Source: Saccharopolyspora aridisoli
GTDB taxonomy: Bacteria > Actinomycetota > Actinomycetes > Mycobacteriales > Pseudonocardiaceae
DNA: 64,000 nt
Direction of reading: 5' to 3'
Assembly: GCF_004348445.1 (NCBI RefSeq)
Contig: NZ_SMKV01000001.1
Coordinates: 1 to 64,000, forward strand
The first letter of the stretch is position 1. The number at the start of each line of letters is the position of its first letter. A program made the translations under genes and the position numbers. The notes beneath the pieces were generated by a model that was given only the letters and a program-made list of their open reading frames with translations, ran no database searches and had not been told where the DNA came from. Below are positions 32,971 through 41,450 of this stretch, piece by piece.

Positions 32971-34528
32971 TCAGGGGTGCGCGGACCCGCGGGCGGTGCG
33001 GCACCGGGCACCGCCGGGAGTGGCGGACGCGGGTGCGCTCGGGCGCAGGCCCCGCGCCGTGGTCGTCGGGGGTGGGGTCGCCGGGTTGTGCGCGGCGACC
33101 GGCCTGGCCGAGCGGGGTGTGGAGGTGGAGCTCGTCGAGCGCAACACCTACCTCGGCGGTCGGGTGGGTGGGTGGACCGAGCGGTTGCCCGACGGTGACG
33201 AGGTCGCGATGAGCCGCGGTTTCCACGCGTTCTTCCGCCAGTACTACAACCTGCGGAAGTTGTTGCGCAGGAGCGACCCGCGGCTGGAACGCCTCGTCGC
33301 TCTGCCCGACTACCCGCTGGTCGACGCCGAGGGCCGGGTCGACACGTTCCAGGGCCTGCCCCGCACGCCACCGTGGAACGCGCTGCTGTTCGCCTTGCGC
33401 AGCCCCACTTTCCGGCTCTCCGACCTCGGCAGGCTGAACCCCCGCGCAGCGGCGGGGCTGGCGGCCGTGTCGGTCCCCGGGATCTACGACCGGCTTGACC
33501 ACGTCGACGCCGCGACGTTCCTCGATCGCATCCGCTTCCCCGAAGCGGCCCGGCACCTGGCGTTGGAGGTGTTCTCCCGCAGCTTCTTCGCGGCCCCGGA
33601 GCAGATGTCGGCGGCGGAGCTCGCCACGATGTTCCACATCTTCTTCCTCGGTTCCAGCGAAGGGCTGCTGTTCGACGTTCCGGACGCGGGTTTCGAGCGG
33701 AGTCTGTGGGATCCGCTGCGCACGTACCTGACCGCGCTCGGCGTCGAGTTCGACCTGGGCACCGCGGCGTCGCGGATCGAACGCGCCGCCGACGGCACCT
33801 ACCGGGTGCACCGCGACCGAGGCGCACCTCTCGAAGCCGACGGCGTGGTCATCGCCGCTGACGCGCGGGCGCTGCGGCAGCTCCTGGACGACTCGCAGGA
33901 CCTCGAGGTGCCCGGATGGTCGGAGTCGGTGCGCGGGCTGCGATCTGCCCCGTCGTTCTTCGTCCAACGGCTCTGGCTGGACCGGCCCGTCGAGCCGCAC
34001 CGCCCGGCGTTCCTGGCCACGAGCGGGTACGGCCCGCTCGACAACATCAGCGTGCTCGACCGCTACGACGGCGAAGCGCGTGGCTGGGCGGCCCGGCGCG
34101 GTGGTTCCGTGGTCGAGCTGCACGCCTACGCCGTGGCGGAGCACCCGGGGGACTGCGGCCGAACGCGCTGCCTGGGAAGCGACCTGGTGCGTCGGCTCCA
34201 CGAGCTCTACCCGGAGACCGCGCGAGCCGGCGTCGTCGCGGAATCGGTGCTGTGGCGCGAGGACTGCCCGCTGTTGGGCGTCGGCGATTTCCTCCGGCGG
34301 CCGGGCGTGAGGACTCCGCACGAAGGGCTCGTGCTCGCCGGCGACGGCATCCGGGTCGACCTGCCCGTGGCGCTGATGGAACGGGCTGCGACCACCGGTT
34401 GGCACGCCGCCAACCGGCTCCTCGCCCATTGGGGTCTTCGAGGGCACGAGCTGCGCTCGGTCCCCACCTGCGGCCGCAACGGCTTGTTGCGGCGGCTCGC
34501 CCAGCGAGAGGGGAGGATTCGGCGGTGA
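32963..34528 (+). CDS. crtU: Carotene desaturase/methylase of the isorenieratene type
   Basis: A 521-residue flavoprotein of the CrtI/CrtU superfamily. FAD-binding AVVVGGGVAGLCAATGLAERG (about 33-53), RGFHAFFRQYYNLRKLLRR, and the C-terminal EGLVLAGDGIRVDLPVALMERAATTG are typical of CrtU, which turns beta-ionone rings into aromatic rings with methyl migration (beta-carotene to isorenieratene). Context with CrtYc/d and CrtT supports this over phytoene desaturase. The first 30 residues are extra. Confidence 0.82.
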   Translation: MRDQGCADPRAVRHRAPPGVADAGALGRRPRAVVVGGGVAGLCAATGLAERGVEVELVERNTYLGGRVGGWTERLPDGDEVAMSRGFHAFFRQYYNLRKLLRRSDPRLERLVALPDYPLVDAEGRVDTFQGLPRTPPWNALLFALRSPTFRLSDLGRLNPRAAAGLAAVSVPGIYDRLDHVDAATFLDRIRFPEAARHLALEVFSRSFFAAPEQMSAAELATMFHIFFLGSSEGLLFDVPDAGFERSLWDPLRTYLTALGVEFDLGTAASRIERAADGTYRVHRDRGAPLEADGVVIAADARALRQLLDDSQDLEVPGWSESVRGLRSAPSFFVQRLWLDRPVEPHRPAFLATSGYGPLDNISVLDRYDGEARGWAARRGGSVVELHAYAVAEHPGDCGRTRCLGSDLVRRLHELYPETARAGVVAESVLWREDCPLLGVGDFLRRPGVRTPHEGLVLAGDGIRVDLPVALMERAATTGWHAANRLLAHWGLRGHELRSVPTCGRNGLLRRLAQREGRIRR

Positions 34529-35550
34529 ACATCCTCGACCAGTGGCCCGAGAGGTGGCCCCTGCAACCCGTTCCCAGGGCTGCGTGGGCCGAGCAGCAAC
34601 CGACCTACCCCGAGGCTGAGCCGCGCATCATCCGGGCCGCGCTCGCCCGTGCCGAGCGCCGATCCGGCGGCAACTGGTACGTCTTCGCCGGCAGCCGCCA
34701 GGTTCGCGCCGACCGGCCGCTGGGTTTTCACGTCGCGGGAACCGAACTCGTGGCCTGGCGCGATCGGTCGGGCCTGCTGCAGGTCGGGCCCGGTGCGTGC
34801 CCGCACCTCGGAGCCCCGCTGAGCGAGGCCGCCGTGCACTGCGGAGCTCTCGTGTGCCGGTGGCACGGCATGCGCCTGGGGGAGCGCGGACGCCCCGGTT
34901 GGAAACCCTTGCCCAGCCACGACGACGGCGTCCTCGCCTGGGTCCGGCTCGACACAGCGGGCGATGAGCAACCGCTCGACGAGCCGGTGATCGCCGCGCG
35001 TCCGGTGGCGCGCCGCAGCATCGACGCGGTCATGACCGCGACCGGCGTCTGCGAACCGGCCGATGTGGTCGCCAACCGCCTCGATCCCTGGCACGGGTCG
35101 TGGTTCCACCCCTACTCGTTCACCCGGCTCCGCGTCCTGGAAACCCCGCCGGTCGACGGCGCGGGACCCGTCGAGGACCGCTACCTCGTCGAGGTCACCT
35201 TCCGCGTGGCGGGACGCCTCGGCGTTCCCGTCCTCGCCGAGTTCACCTGCCCTGAAGCGAGGACCGTGCTCATGCGCATCGTCTCCGGAGAGGGCGCGGG
35301 CAGCGTGGTCGAAACGCACGCCACACCGGTGGGGAGCACGGCCGATGGGCGTCCGCTGACGCAGGTCGTCGAAGCCGTCGTCGCGACCTCGGGCAGGACG
35401 GGCTTCCTGCTCGCCAGGAACGCGGCGACGCTGCTGCGACCGGCCATGGCGCGGGTCGCGCGCAGGCTCTGGCGGGACGACCTCGCCTACGCCGAACGCC
35501 GGTACGCCGTTCGCACCGGGCAACACGCTCGCGGCGCCCGGCGGCCCTGA
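34525..35550 (+). CDS. Rieske-type protein (DUF5914) of the carotenoid operon
   Basis: A 341-residue protein with a Rieske [2Fe-2S] site: Cys-x-His in GACPHLGAPL and Cys-x2-His in VCRWHGM (about residues 90-115). A C-terminal DUF5914-type domain contains RLDPWHGSWFHPYSF, which could supply iron ligands. Proteins of this type accompany aromatic carotenoid genes in actinomycetes. It may be an oxygenase or electron donor acting on the carotenoid; this is inference. GTGA overlap with crtU. Confidence 0.8.
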   Translation: MNILDQWPERWPLQPVPRAAWAEQQPTYPEAEPRIIRAALARAERRSGGNWYVFAGSRQVRADRPLGFHVAGTELVAWRDRSGLLQVGPGACPHLGAPLSEAAVHCGALVCRWHGMRLGERGRPGWKPLPSHDDGVLAWVRLDTAGDEQPLDEPVIAARPVARRSIDAVMTATGVCEPADVVANRLDPWHGSWFHPYSFTRLRVLETPPVDGAGPVEDRYLVEVTFRVAGRLGVPVLAEFTCPEARTVLMRIVSGEGAGSVVETHATPVGSTADGRPLTQVVEAVVATSGRTGFLLARNAATLLRPAMARVARRLWRDDLAYAERRYAVRTGQHARGARRP

Positions 35551-35566
35551 GACGCCCAGGCCCGCT

Positions 35567-36211
35567 TCAGTCCGGCATGGCGCCGGTCGTGGCGAATTCG
35601 AGGCGGCGGGCCACGGACACGGCCTGATCCGCGAAGCGCTCGTAGAACCGGGCGAGCAGCGCGAGGTGGATCGCCGCGGCCACGCCGTGGGGCCAGCTCT
35701 CGCTGCGCACCGCGGCGTCCAGCCGGCTGCTCAGAGCGTCGACCTCGTCGTCGGTGCCGCTCAGCCAGGTGAAGTCGGCGGGGCCTGACCCTCGGACCAG
35801 CTCCTGGAGAGAACCGGCCATGGTCACGGTCACCTCACCGAGGGCGTCCACGGTGTCGGCGACCTCCTCGTGGACCACCGGGTCCGGATGGCTGTAGCGG
35901 ACCAGACCCGCGACGTGGGCGGCGAGATCACCCATCCGCTCGACCTTCACCCCGCAGTACAGGACGGCCAGGACGGTGCGCAGATCACCGGCAACGGGTG
36001 ATTGCAGCGCTAGCAGCCGCTGGGCGTGGTCCTCGCAGGTGTTGCGAGCGGCATCGAGCTCGGCATCGGCGGTGAGCACTTGCTCGGCCAGCGACACGTC
36101 GCCCGTGGTCACCGCTTGTGTGGCGAGGCGCATGGCCTCGGCCGCCTGGCCGGCCATCGCGGCCAGCTGCTCGCCGAGTGCCACGAGCTCGCCGTGGAAC
36201 GCTTCCCGCAT
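35567..36211 (-). CDS. phoU: Phosphate-signalling complex protein PhoU
   Basis: A 214-residue helical protein with two PhoU repeats: MREAFHGELVALGEQLAAMAG at the start, ALQSPVAGDLRTVLAVLYCGVKVERMGDLAAHVA in repeat 1, and AAAIHLALLARFYERFADQAVSVARRLEF in repeat 2. The E(R/F)xxD metal-binding motifs are kept. PhoU damps PhoR and Pst-transporter activity. The start is MREAF because upstream residues do not fit the family. Confidence 0.93.
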   Translation of the reverse strand: MREAFHGELVALGEQLAAMAGQAAEAMRLATQAVTTGDVSLAEQVLTADAELDAARNTCEDHAQRLLALQSPVAGDLRTVLAVLYCGVKVERMGDLAAHVAGLVRYSHPDPVVHEEVADTVDALGEVTVTMAGSLQELVRGSGPADFTWLSGTDDEVDALSSRLDAAVRSESWPHGVAAAIHLALLARFYERFADQAVSVARRLEFATTGAMPD

Positions 36212-36311
36212 CTGATCCACCCTAAGCGGACATACCAACTCGTGCGTGTTCAGCAACGGCCTCGCCCGCCCATGCGGGTGCGCGGCCCAGGTCAGCGGCG
36301 ATCCTGGAACC

Positions 36312-37670
36312 TCAGTCGGCCTTGCGGGCGTCCAGGAAGCGGCGGCGCCCGAAGTCCAGGTCGACGATCGGTTCCGGATACGACAGCGCGCGGCGTTGGT
36401 CGGCGGGGAGCTCCCACGGCGCGTGCACCGCGGGGCCGTCGATGCCGCGCAGTTCCGGCACGTACCGCCGCACGTAGTCCCCGCGCGGGTCGTAGCGCTC
36501 GGCCTGGCGCAGCGGGTTGAGCACCCGGTTGGGCCGGGTGTCCGTGCCGGTTCCGGCCACCCACTGCCAGTTCATCTGGTTGTTCGCCACGTCCCCGTCC
36601 ACCAGGTGCCACAGGAAGTGCCGCGCACCGGCCCGCCAGTCGTGGTGCAGCGTCTTGGTCAGGAAGCTCGCGGTGATCACCCGGGCGCGGTTGTGCATCC
36701 AGCCTTCCCGCAGCAGCTGGCGCATGCCCGCGTCCACGATCGGATACCCGGTGCGCCCTTCCTTCCAGGCGCGCAGCTCCTCCGGCGCGTCGCGCCAGTC
36801 GTCGCCGCGAGGGCGGTAGTCCTCGGTCGAGGTGCGCGGGTTCGCGGCAAGCACCTGGTGGTGGAAGTCCCGCCACGCCACCTGCCGGACGAACTCCTGC
36901 GCACCCCGAGTGCGGGTACCCACCCGCTGTACCACCTCGGTCGGCGAGAGCGTGCCGAAGTGCAAGTGGGGCGACAGGCGCGAGGTGCGATCCCCGGCGA
37001 GGTCGTCGTGCCCGGACGAGTAGTCGTCGACCAGCTCATCAGCCCATGCCGACAGCATGCTCCGGCCGTTGCGCTCACCACCTCGGACCAGGTCCTCGGC
37101 CGGGTCGCCGAAGCTGATCTCAGCGGCCTCCGGGACCTTTCCCGGGTCGACGTCGGGCATGCGCACCCGGTCCGGTGGGGGCAGTGGTGACCGCTGACCG
37201 GTTTCCTGCCAGCGCCGCAGGTACGGGGTGAACACCGCGAAGTGCGCGCCGCCTCCGGACGGGGTGACCGCTCCGGGCGCCACGGTGGTGATCGACGCGT
37301 CGTGCAGGTGCACCCCGACGTCGAGCTCCCCGACCAGCGCTCCCTGCCTGCGCTGCGCCTGACCGCTGACGTCGGCGGCCAGGTGGACGTCGGTGACGTC
37401 GTGCTCGGCGACCAGTTCCGCCAGCTCCTGCAACGGATCGCCGCGCCGGACGACCAGCGCGGCACCCCGTTCGCGCAGGGCGTCGTCCAGGTCGGCCAGG
37501 CTGCGGGCGAGGAAGTCGGCTCGGTTGGGCCCGGCGAACCCCGTCTTGATGATCGCGGGGTCGAGGACGAACACCGGGATCACCCGGTCCGCGCAGGTCG
37601 CCGCGGCGTGCAGCACCGGGTTGTCGTGCACCCGCAGGTCACGGGTGAACAGGGCGACGGCGACGGTCAT
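36312..37670 (-). CDS. phr: Deoxyribodipyrimidine photolyase
   Basis: A 452-residue cryptochrome/photolyase. Residues 1-130 form the antenna-binding alpha/beta domain (VALFTRDLRVHDNPVL). The FAD domain shows SRLSPHLHFGTLSP, WRDFHHQVL, TGYPIVDAGMRQLLREGWMHNRARVITASFLTK, and DGDVANNQMNWQWVAGTGTD. It repairs UV-induced cyclobutane dimers using blue light. It is divergent from an SDR/DUF2867 gene across a perfect palindrome. Carotenoid genes lie nearby, so light control of both is plausible. Confidence 0.95.
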   Translation of the reverse strand: MTVAVALFTRDLRVHDNPVLHAAATCADRVIPVFVLDPAIIKTGFAGPNRADFLARSLADLDDALRERGAALVVRRGDPLQELAELVAEHDVTDVHLAADVSGQAQRRQGALVGELDVGVHLHDASITTVAPGAVTPSGGGAHFAVFTPYLRRWQETGQRSPLPPPDRVRMPDVDPGKVPEAAEISFGDPAEDLVRGGERNGRSMLSAWADELVDDYSSGHDDLAGDRTSRLSPHLHFGTLSPTEVVQRVGTRTRGAQEFVRQVAWRDFHHQVLAANPRTSTEDYRPRGDDWRDAPEELRAWKEGRTGYPIVDAGMRQLLREGWMHNRARVITASFLTKTLHHDWRAGARHFLWHLVDGDVANNQMNWQWVAGTGTDTRPNRVLNPLRQAERYDPRGDYVRRYVPELRGIDGPAVHAPWELPADQRRALSYPEPIVDLDFGRRRFLDARKAD

Positions 37671-37714
37671 CGGAAGGCACCTCACGGGTTTCGATCGTGC
37701 AGGTTGAACAGCAT

Positions 37715-37731
37715 GCCCGAATCGTTCGGGC
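37715..37731. promoter_or_regulatory. Perfect palindrome between phr and the SDR gene
   Basis: GCCCGAATCGTTCGGGC has 7-bp arms around TCG and is centred in the divergent intergenic region. It could be the operator of a dimeric regulator controlling both genes, or a hairpin in either transcript. Confidence 0.5.
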
Positions 37732-37804
37732 AGGACCCGCCTGCGCACCGCGGTGCGTCGGGGATGGCTCTGCGGAGCGCCTCGGTTCGGGGAACCATCG
37801 CGGT

Positions 37805-39280
37805 ATGCGGTGCGTGGTCATGGGTGCTACGGGTTACATCGGTGGGCGGTTGGTGCCCGAGCTGCTCGATGCCGGGCACCGGGTGCGGGTGTTCGCCCGC
37901 TCCCCGGAGAAGCTCGACGACATGCGGTGGCGCGACCAGGTGGAGGTGGTGCAGGGCGATGTCTCCGATCCGGGGAGCGTCGCGCGGGCGCTGTCGGACC
38001 AGCAGGTCGTCTACTACCTGGTGCACTCGCTGACCAGCCGGGACTTCGTCGCGCTGGATCGCGCTGCCGCGCGCACCGTCGCCGACGCCGCGCGGGAGGC
38101 GGGCATCGGACGGATCGTCTACCTGGGCGGGATCGTGCCGGGGGAGGGGGAGCTGTCGCCGCACCTGGCGTCGCGGACCGAGGTCGGCCGGGTGTTCTCG
38201 GACTCGGGTGTGCCGACGATCGTGCTGCGGGCGGCGGTGATCATCGGTTCCGGGTCGGCGAGCTTCGAGATGCTGCGGTACCTGTCGGATCGGCTTCCGG
38301 CGATGGTCACGCCCCGCTGGGTGCACAACCGGATCCAGCCGATCGCGGTGCGCGACGTGCTCCACTACCTCGTGCGCGCTGCCGGGATCCCAGCGGAGAC
38401 CAGTGGTGCGTTCGACATCGGTGGCCCGGACGTCCTGACGTACCTGGACATGATGCACCGGTACGCGGTGGTCGCCCGTCTGCCGCGGCGGGTGGTGCTC
38501 CCGGTGCCGGTGCTGACGCCGTGGCTGTCGGCGCAGTGGGTCAACCTCGTCACCCCCGTGCCGAAGGCGATCGCCGTGCCGCTGATCGAATCGCTGGTGC
38601 ACGAGGTCGTCTGCCGCGACCACGCGGTGGCCAACCACATCGGCGACCCCGAGGGCGGCCTGACCAGCTACGAACGTGCGGTGGAGCTCGCGCTGGCGCG
38701 GATGCGCAGAGCCGAGGTGCCCACGCGGTGGTCGGACGCCACCGGGCCGACCGCGCCGTCGGACCTGCTGCCCAGCGACCCGGAGTGGACCGGTGGCAGC
38801 GTGCGGCAGGACGTGCGGGAGCAGCGCACGGCCGCGTCGGTGGAGGCGTTGTGGGAGGTCATCGAGTCGATCGGCGGTGAGAACGGCTGGTACTCGTTCC
38901 CACTGGCGTGGTCGGTGCGCGGGTGGGTCGACCGGTTGGTCGGTGGGGCGGGGCTGCGGCGAGGACGTCGGGACCCGCATCGGCTGCACGCGGGGGAAGC
39001 GCTGGACTGGTGGCGGGTCGAACACGTCGACCGCCCCAGGCTGCTGCGGTTGCGAGCGGAGATGAAGGTACCCGGTCGCGCCTGGCTGGAGCTCGGTGTG
39101 CAACCCGCTGACGATGGCGGCGCGGTGTACCGGCAGCGCGCGGTGTTCGAACCGCACGGGTTGGCGGGACAGCTGTACTGGGCGGTGATCTACCCGTTCC
39201 ACGGTCTCGTGTTCGGTGGGATGGTTCGCAACATCACGAGTGCCGCCGACCTCCGCCGCGCACCTCGAACCCCGCGCTGA
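37805..39280 (+). CDS. SDR-type NAD(P)H-binding protein with C-terminal DUF2867
   Basis: A 491-residue two-domain protein. Residues 1-310 are an atypical SDR (VVMGATGYIGGRLVPELLDAGHRVRVFARSPEKL, GDVSDP, YLGGIVPGEGELSPHL). Residues about 330-490 are DUF2867 (SVEALWEVIESIGGENGWYSF, LDWWRVEHVDRPRLLRLRAEMK, YPFHGLVFGGMVRNI). Similar proteins lie next to photolyase or MerR-type light regulons in many bacteria. The substrate is unknown; a role in oxidative or light stress is inferred. Confidence 0.88.
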   Translation: MRCVVMGATGYIGGRLVPELLDAGHRVRVFARSPEKLDDMRWRDQVEVVQGDVSDPGSVARALSDQQVVYYLVHSLTSRDFVALDRAAARTVADAAREAGIGRIVYLGGIVPGEGELSPHLASRTEVGRVFSDSGVPTIVLRAAVIIGSGSASFEMLRYLSDRLPAMVTPRWVHNRIQPIAVRDVLHYLVRAAGIPAETSGAFDIGGPDVLTYLDMMHRYAVVARLPRRVVLPVPVLTPWLSAQWVNLVTPVPKAIAVPLIESLVHEVVCRDHAVANHIGDPEGGLTSYERAVELALARMRRAEVPTRWSDATGPTAPSDLLPSDPEWTGGSVRQDVREQRTAASVEALWEVIESIGGENGWYSFPLAWSVRGWVDRLVGGAGLRRGRRDPHRLHAGEALDWWRVEHVDRPRLLRLRAEMKVPGRAWLELGVQPADDGGAVYRQRAVFEPHGLAGQLYWAVIYPFHGLVFGGMVRNITSAADLRRAPRTPR

Positions 39281-39299
39281 GCGCGATCGGTCGAGGCCC

Positions 39300-39560
39300 T
39301 CAATCGGTTCGGACGGACCATTGGCTGAGCAGGATCAGCGCTGCGGCCAGCGCTGCGGTGGTGAAGAAGGCCGCGCCCTCGCCGAGCGCGAGGCACAGCA
39401 GGGACAGACCCACCGTCGTGAACCCCAGCGCTCTGCGCGTGGTCCCCCAGTCGCGGAACCGGGTCCGGGGGTGGGTCAACACACCGGCCAGCGCGGGATC
39501 GTCGGTGCGCAGCTGCCGTTCCATCTCGCCGAGAATGCGGTTTTCATGTCGTCGAAGCAT
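39300..39560 (-). CDS. DUF3040 membrane protein
   Basis: An 86-residue actinobacterial protein. The start MLRRHENRILGEMERQLRTDDPALAG is the DUF3040 signature, followed by one or two membrane helices (about 42-78). GGAGGA precedes the ATG at 39560. Its function is unknown. It converges with the SDR gene. Confidence 0.85.
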   Translation of the reverse strand: MLRRHENRILGEMERQLRTDDPALAGVLTHPRTRFRDWGTTRRALGFTTVGLSLLCLALGEGAAFFTTAALAAALILLSQWSVRTD

Positions 39561-39771
39561 GGAGTCCTCCGGCGGTCGGCGGGGTCTGTTAGGGCCACCA
39601 TGCCGAGCCCGCCACGGCACGGGTAGGGCCGATAGACCCTCCATCCAGCCCTCGGGACGGGTGGAACAGGTGTGCGGCCTGGCCGAACCGCAGTGCGTTC
39701 CTGAAGAATCTCCGTTGCTGCCTCGGGCGCGTCCGGGCTCCTGCTGACGCTTACTGATTGGGAAACGACCT

Positions 39772-40719
39772 ATGCGGACTGTTCCGTTCGGAACGACCGG
39801 TGCTCATGCCCCCAACGTCATCTCCGGGATGATGCGGATCGCGGACAAGACCGATGAGCAGATCCGCGAGCTCTACACCACGGCTCGCGAGGCCGGGATC
39901 GACTTCTTCGATCACGCGGACCTCTACGGCTTCCGGCACCCGGGAGGCGGCACGCACCACTGCGAGCGGAGGTTCAACGAGGCGTTGGGGCTCCCCGCCG
40001 CGGAGCGCGAGCAGATCACGTTGCAGACGAAGACGAGCATCGTGGACGAGCAGTGGCACTACGACTCGTCCTACGAGCACATCGTGTCCTCCGTGGAGGA
40101 ATCGCTGCGCGCGTTGGGCACGGAGCACGTGGACGTGCTGCTGCTGCACCGCCCGGACGCGCTGGTCGAGCCGGAAGAGGTGGCGCGGGCCTTCGACGAG
40201 CTCGAAGCCGCGGGCAAGGTGCGGAGCTTCGGTGTCTCCAACCACACGCCGCGGCAGATCGACCTGCTGAAGACCGCCGTGCGGCAGCCGATCGTGGCCA
40301 ACCAGGTGCAGTTGTCGGTGACGCACGCGACGATCATCGCGCAGGGCTTGACCGCCAACATGGCCGTCGACGATGCCCTCACCCGCGACGGCGGTGGTCT
40401 GGTGGATCACTGCCGCACCAACGGGATCACCGTCCAGGCGTGGTCGCCGTTCCAGAGGGGCGCCCAGGGCGGGGTCTTCCTGGGAGACGAGGAGTTCCCG
40501 CAGCTCAACGCGATGCTCGACGAGCTGGCTGCCAAGTACGGCGTCAAGCCCATCGCGATTGCCACGGCGTGGATCACCCGCCACCCGGCCGGCATGCAGG
40601 TGGTCCTCGGCACCACCACCCCGCAGCGCATCACCGATGCCGCCGCGGGCTCGGACATCCGGCTCACCCGAGGCGAGTGGTACGGCCTCCTCCAAGCAGC
40701 AGGCCACCGCGTGCCGTGA
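39772..40719 (+). CDS. Aldo/keto reductase (YdhF type)
   Basis: A 315-residue NADPH-dependent reductase. The catalytic tetrad can be read: Asp and Tyr in FFDHADLYGF, Lys in LQTKTSI, and His in LLLHRPDALV. The Cys-Glu of HHCERRFNEALG marks the YdhF group. The physiological substrate is unknown. The next gene overlaps or closely follows it. Confidence 0.9.
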   Translation: MRTVPFGTTGAHAPNVISGMMRIADKTDEQIRELYTTAREAGIDFFDHADLYGFRHPGGGTHHCERRFNEALGLPAAEREQITLQTKTSIVDEQWHYDSSYEHIVSSVEESLRALGTEHVDVLLLHRPDALVEPEEVARAFDELEAAGKVRSFGVSNHTPRQIDLLKTAVRQPIVANQVQLSVTHATIIAQGLTANMAVDDALTRDGGGLVDHCRTNGITVQAWSPFQRGAQGGVFLGDEEFPQLNAMLDELAAKYGVKPIAIATAWITRHPAGMQVVLGTTTPQRITDAAAGSDIRLTRGEWYGLLQAAGHRVP

Positions 40720-40748
40720 TGCGAGTGCTCGTGGGAGAAGACGACACG

Positions 40749-41438
40749 ATGGGAGACGCTGCGTCCGGTCAGGCAACATCTGGCCTGGGTGCTGCTTCGG
40801 AGAACTGGGCGGAGATGCGAACCGAGTTGCAAGCAGTGGGCGAACTCGCGCGCTGGACGTGGGTTGATCGGGTCGCGCGTGCGCTCACCGAGGTGTTGGC
40901 GCCATCCGTGGTCGTGACGGTGTTGCCGTTGGCCGCGGCGTGGCAGGCGACCCGTTCGGTGGGGCCGGCGCTGGGATGGGGACTGCTGGTGGCGCTGACC
41001 AGCAGCGTGCTGCCGATGGCGGTGATCGTGTGGGGTGCGCGTTCGGGGCGGTGGGACGGGCATCATGTCCGAGACCGGAAGGGCAGGCTCGTGCCCTTCC
41101 TCACCCTGATCCTGCTGAGCAGCGTCGGTTTGGTGCTGCTCGTCGTTCTGGGCGCGCCGTGGATGCTGGTGGCGCTGGACATCACGATGGTCGCGGCGTT
41201 GCTCGTGACCGGGGCGATCACCGTCTGGTGGAAGGTGTCCTTGCACGCCACCGTGGCCGCCGGTGCAGCGGTGGTGATGGTGGTTCTGCACGGCCCGGCG
41301 TGGTTGCTGTCATCAGTCGTCGTCGCGGCGATCTCGTGGTCGCGGGTGAGGCTTGGTGACCACACGACCGCGCAGGTCGTGGTCGGTTCGGCAGTGGGTG
41401 CGGCTGTTGTCGGGGGCTTGTTCGCCGTCCTGGTCTGA
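40749..41438 (+). CDS. PAP2-like membrane phosphatase
   Basis: A 229-residue protein with five to six membrane segments. It ends with AISWSRVRLGDHTTAQVVVGSAVGA, a form of the SR...H...D signature of PAP2 phosphatases. The usual PSGH motif is replaced by VSLHATVAAG. The family dephosphorylates lipid phosphates at the membrane; loss of standard motif residues makes catalysis uncertain. An ATG at 40719 overlapping the aldo/keto reductase stop codon is an alternative start; 40749 has GGGAGAAG upstream. Confidence 0.7.
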   Translation: MGDAASGQATSGLGAASENWAEMRTELQAVGELARWTWVDRVARALTEVLAPSVVVTVLPLAAAWQATRSVGPALGWGLLVALTSSVLPMAVIVWGARSGRWDGHHVRDRKGRLVPFLTLILLSSVGLVLLVVLGAPWMLVALDITMVAALLVTGAITVWWKVSLHATVAAGAAVVMVVLHGPAWLLSSVVVAAISWSRVRLGDHTTAQVVVGSAVGAAVVGGLFAVLV

Positions 41439-41450
41439 CGGGGTCGTCGG

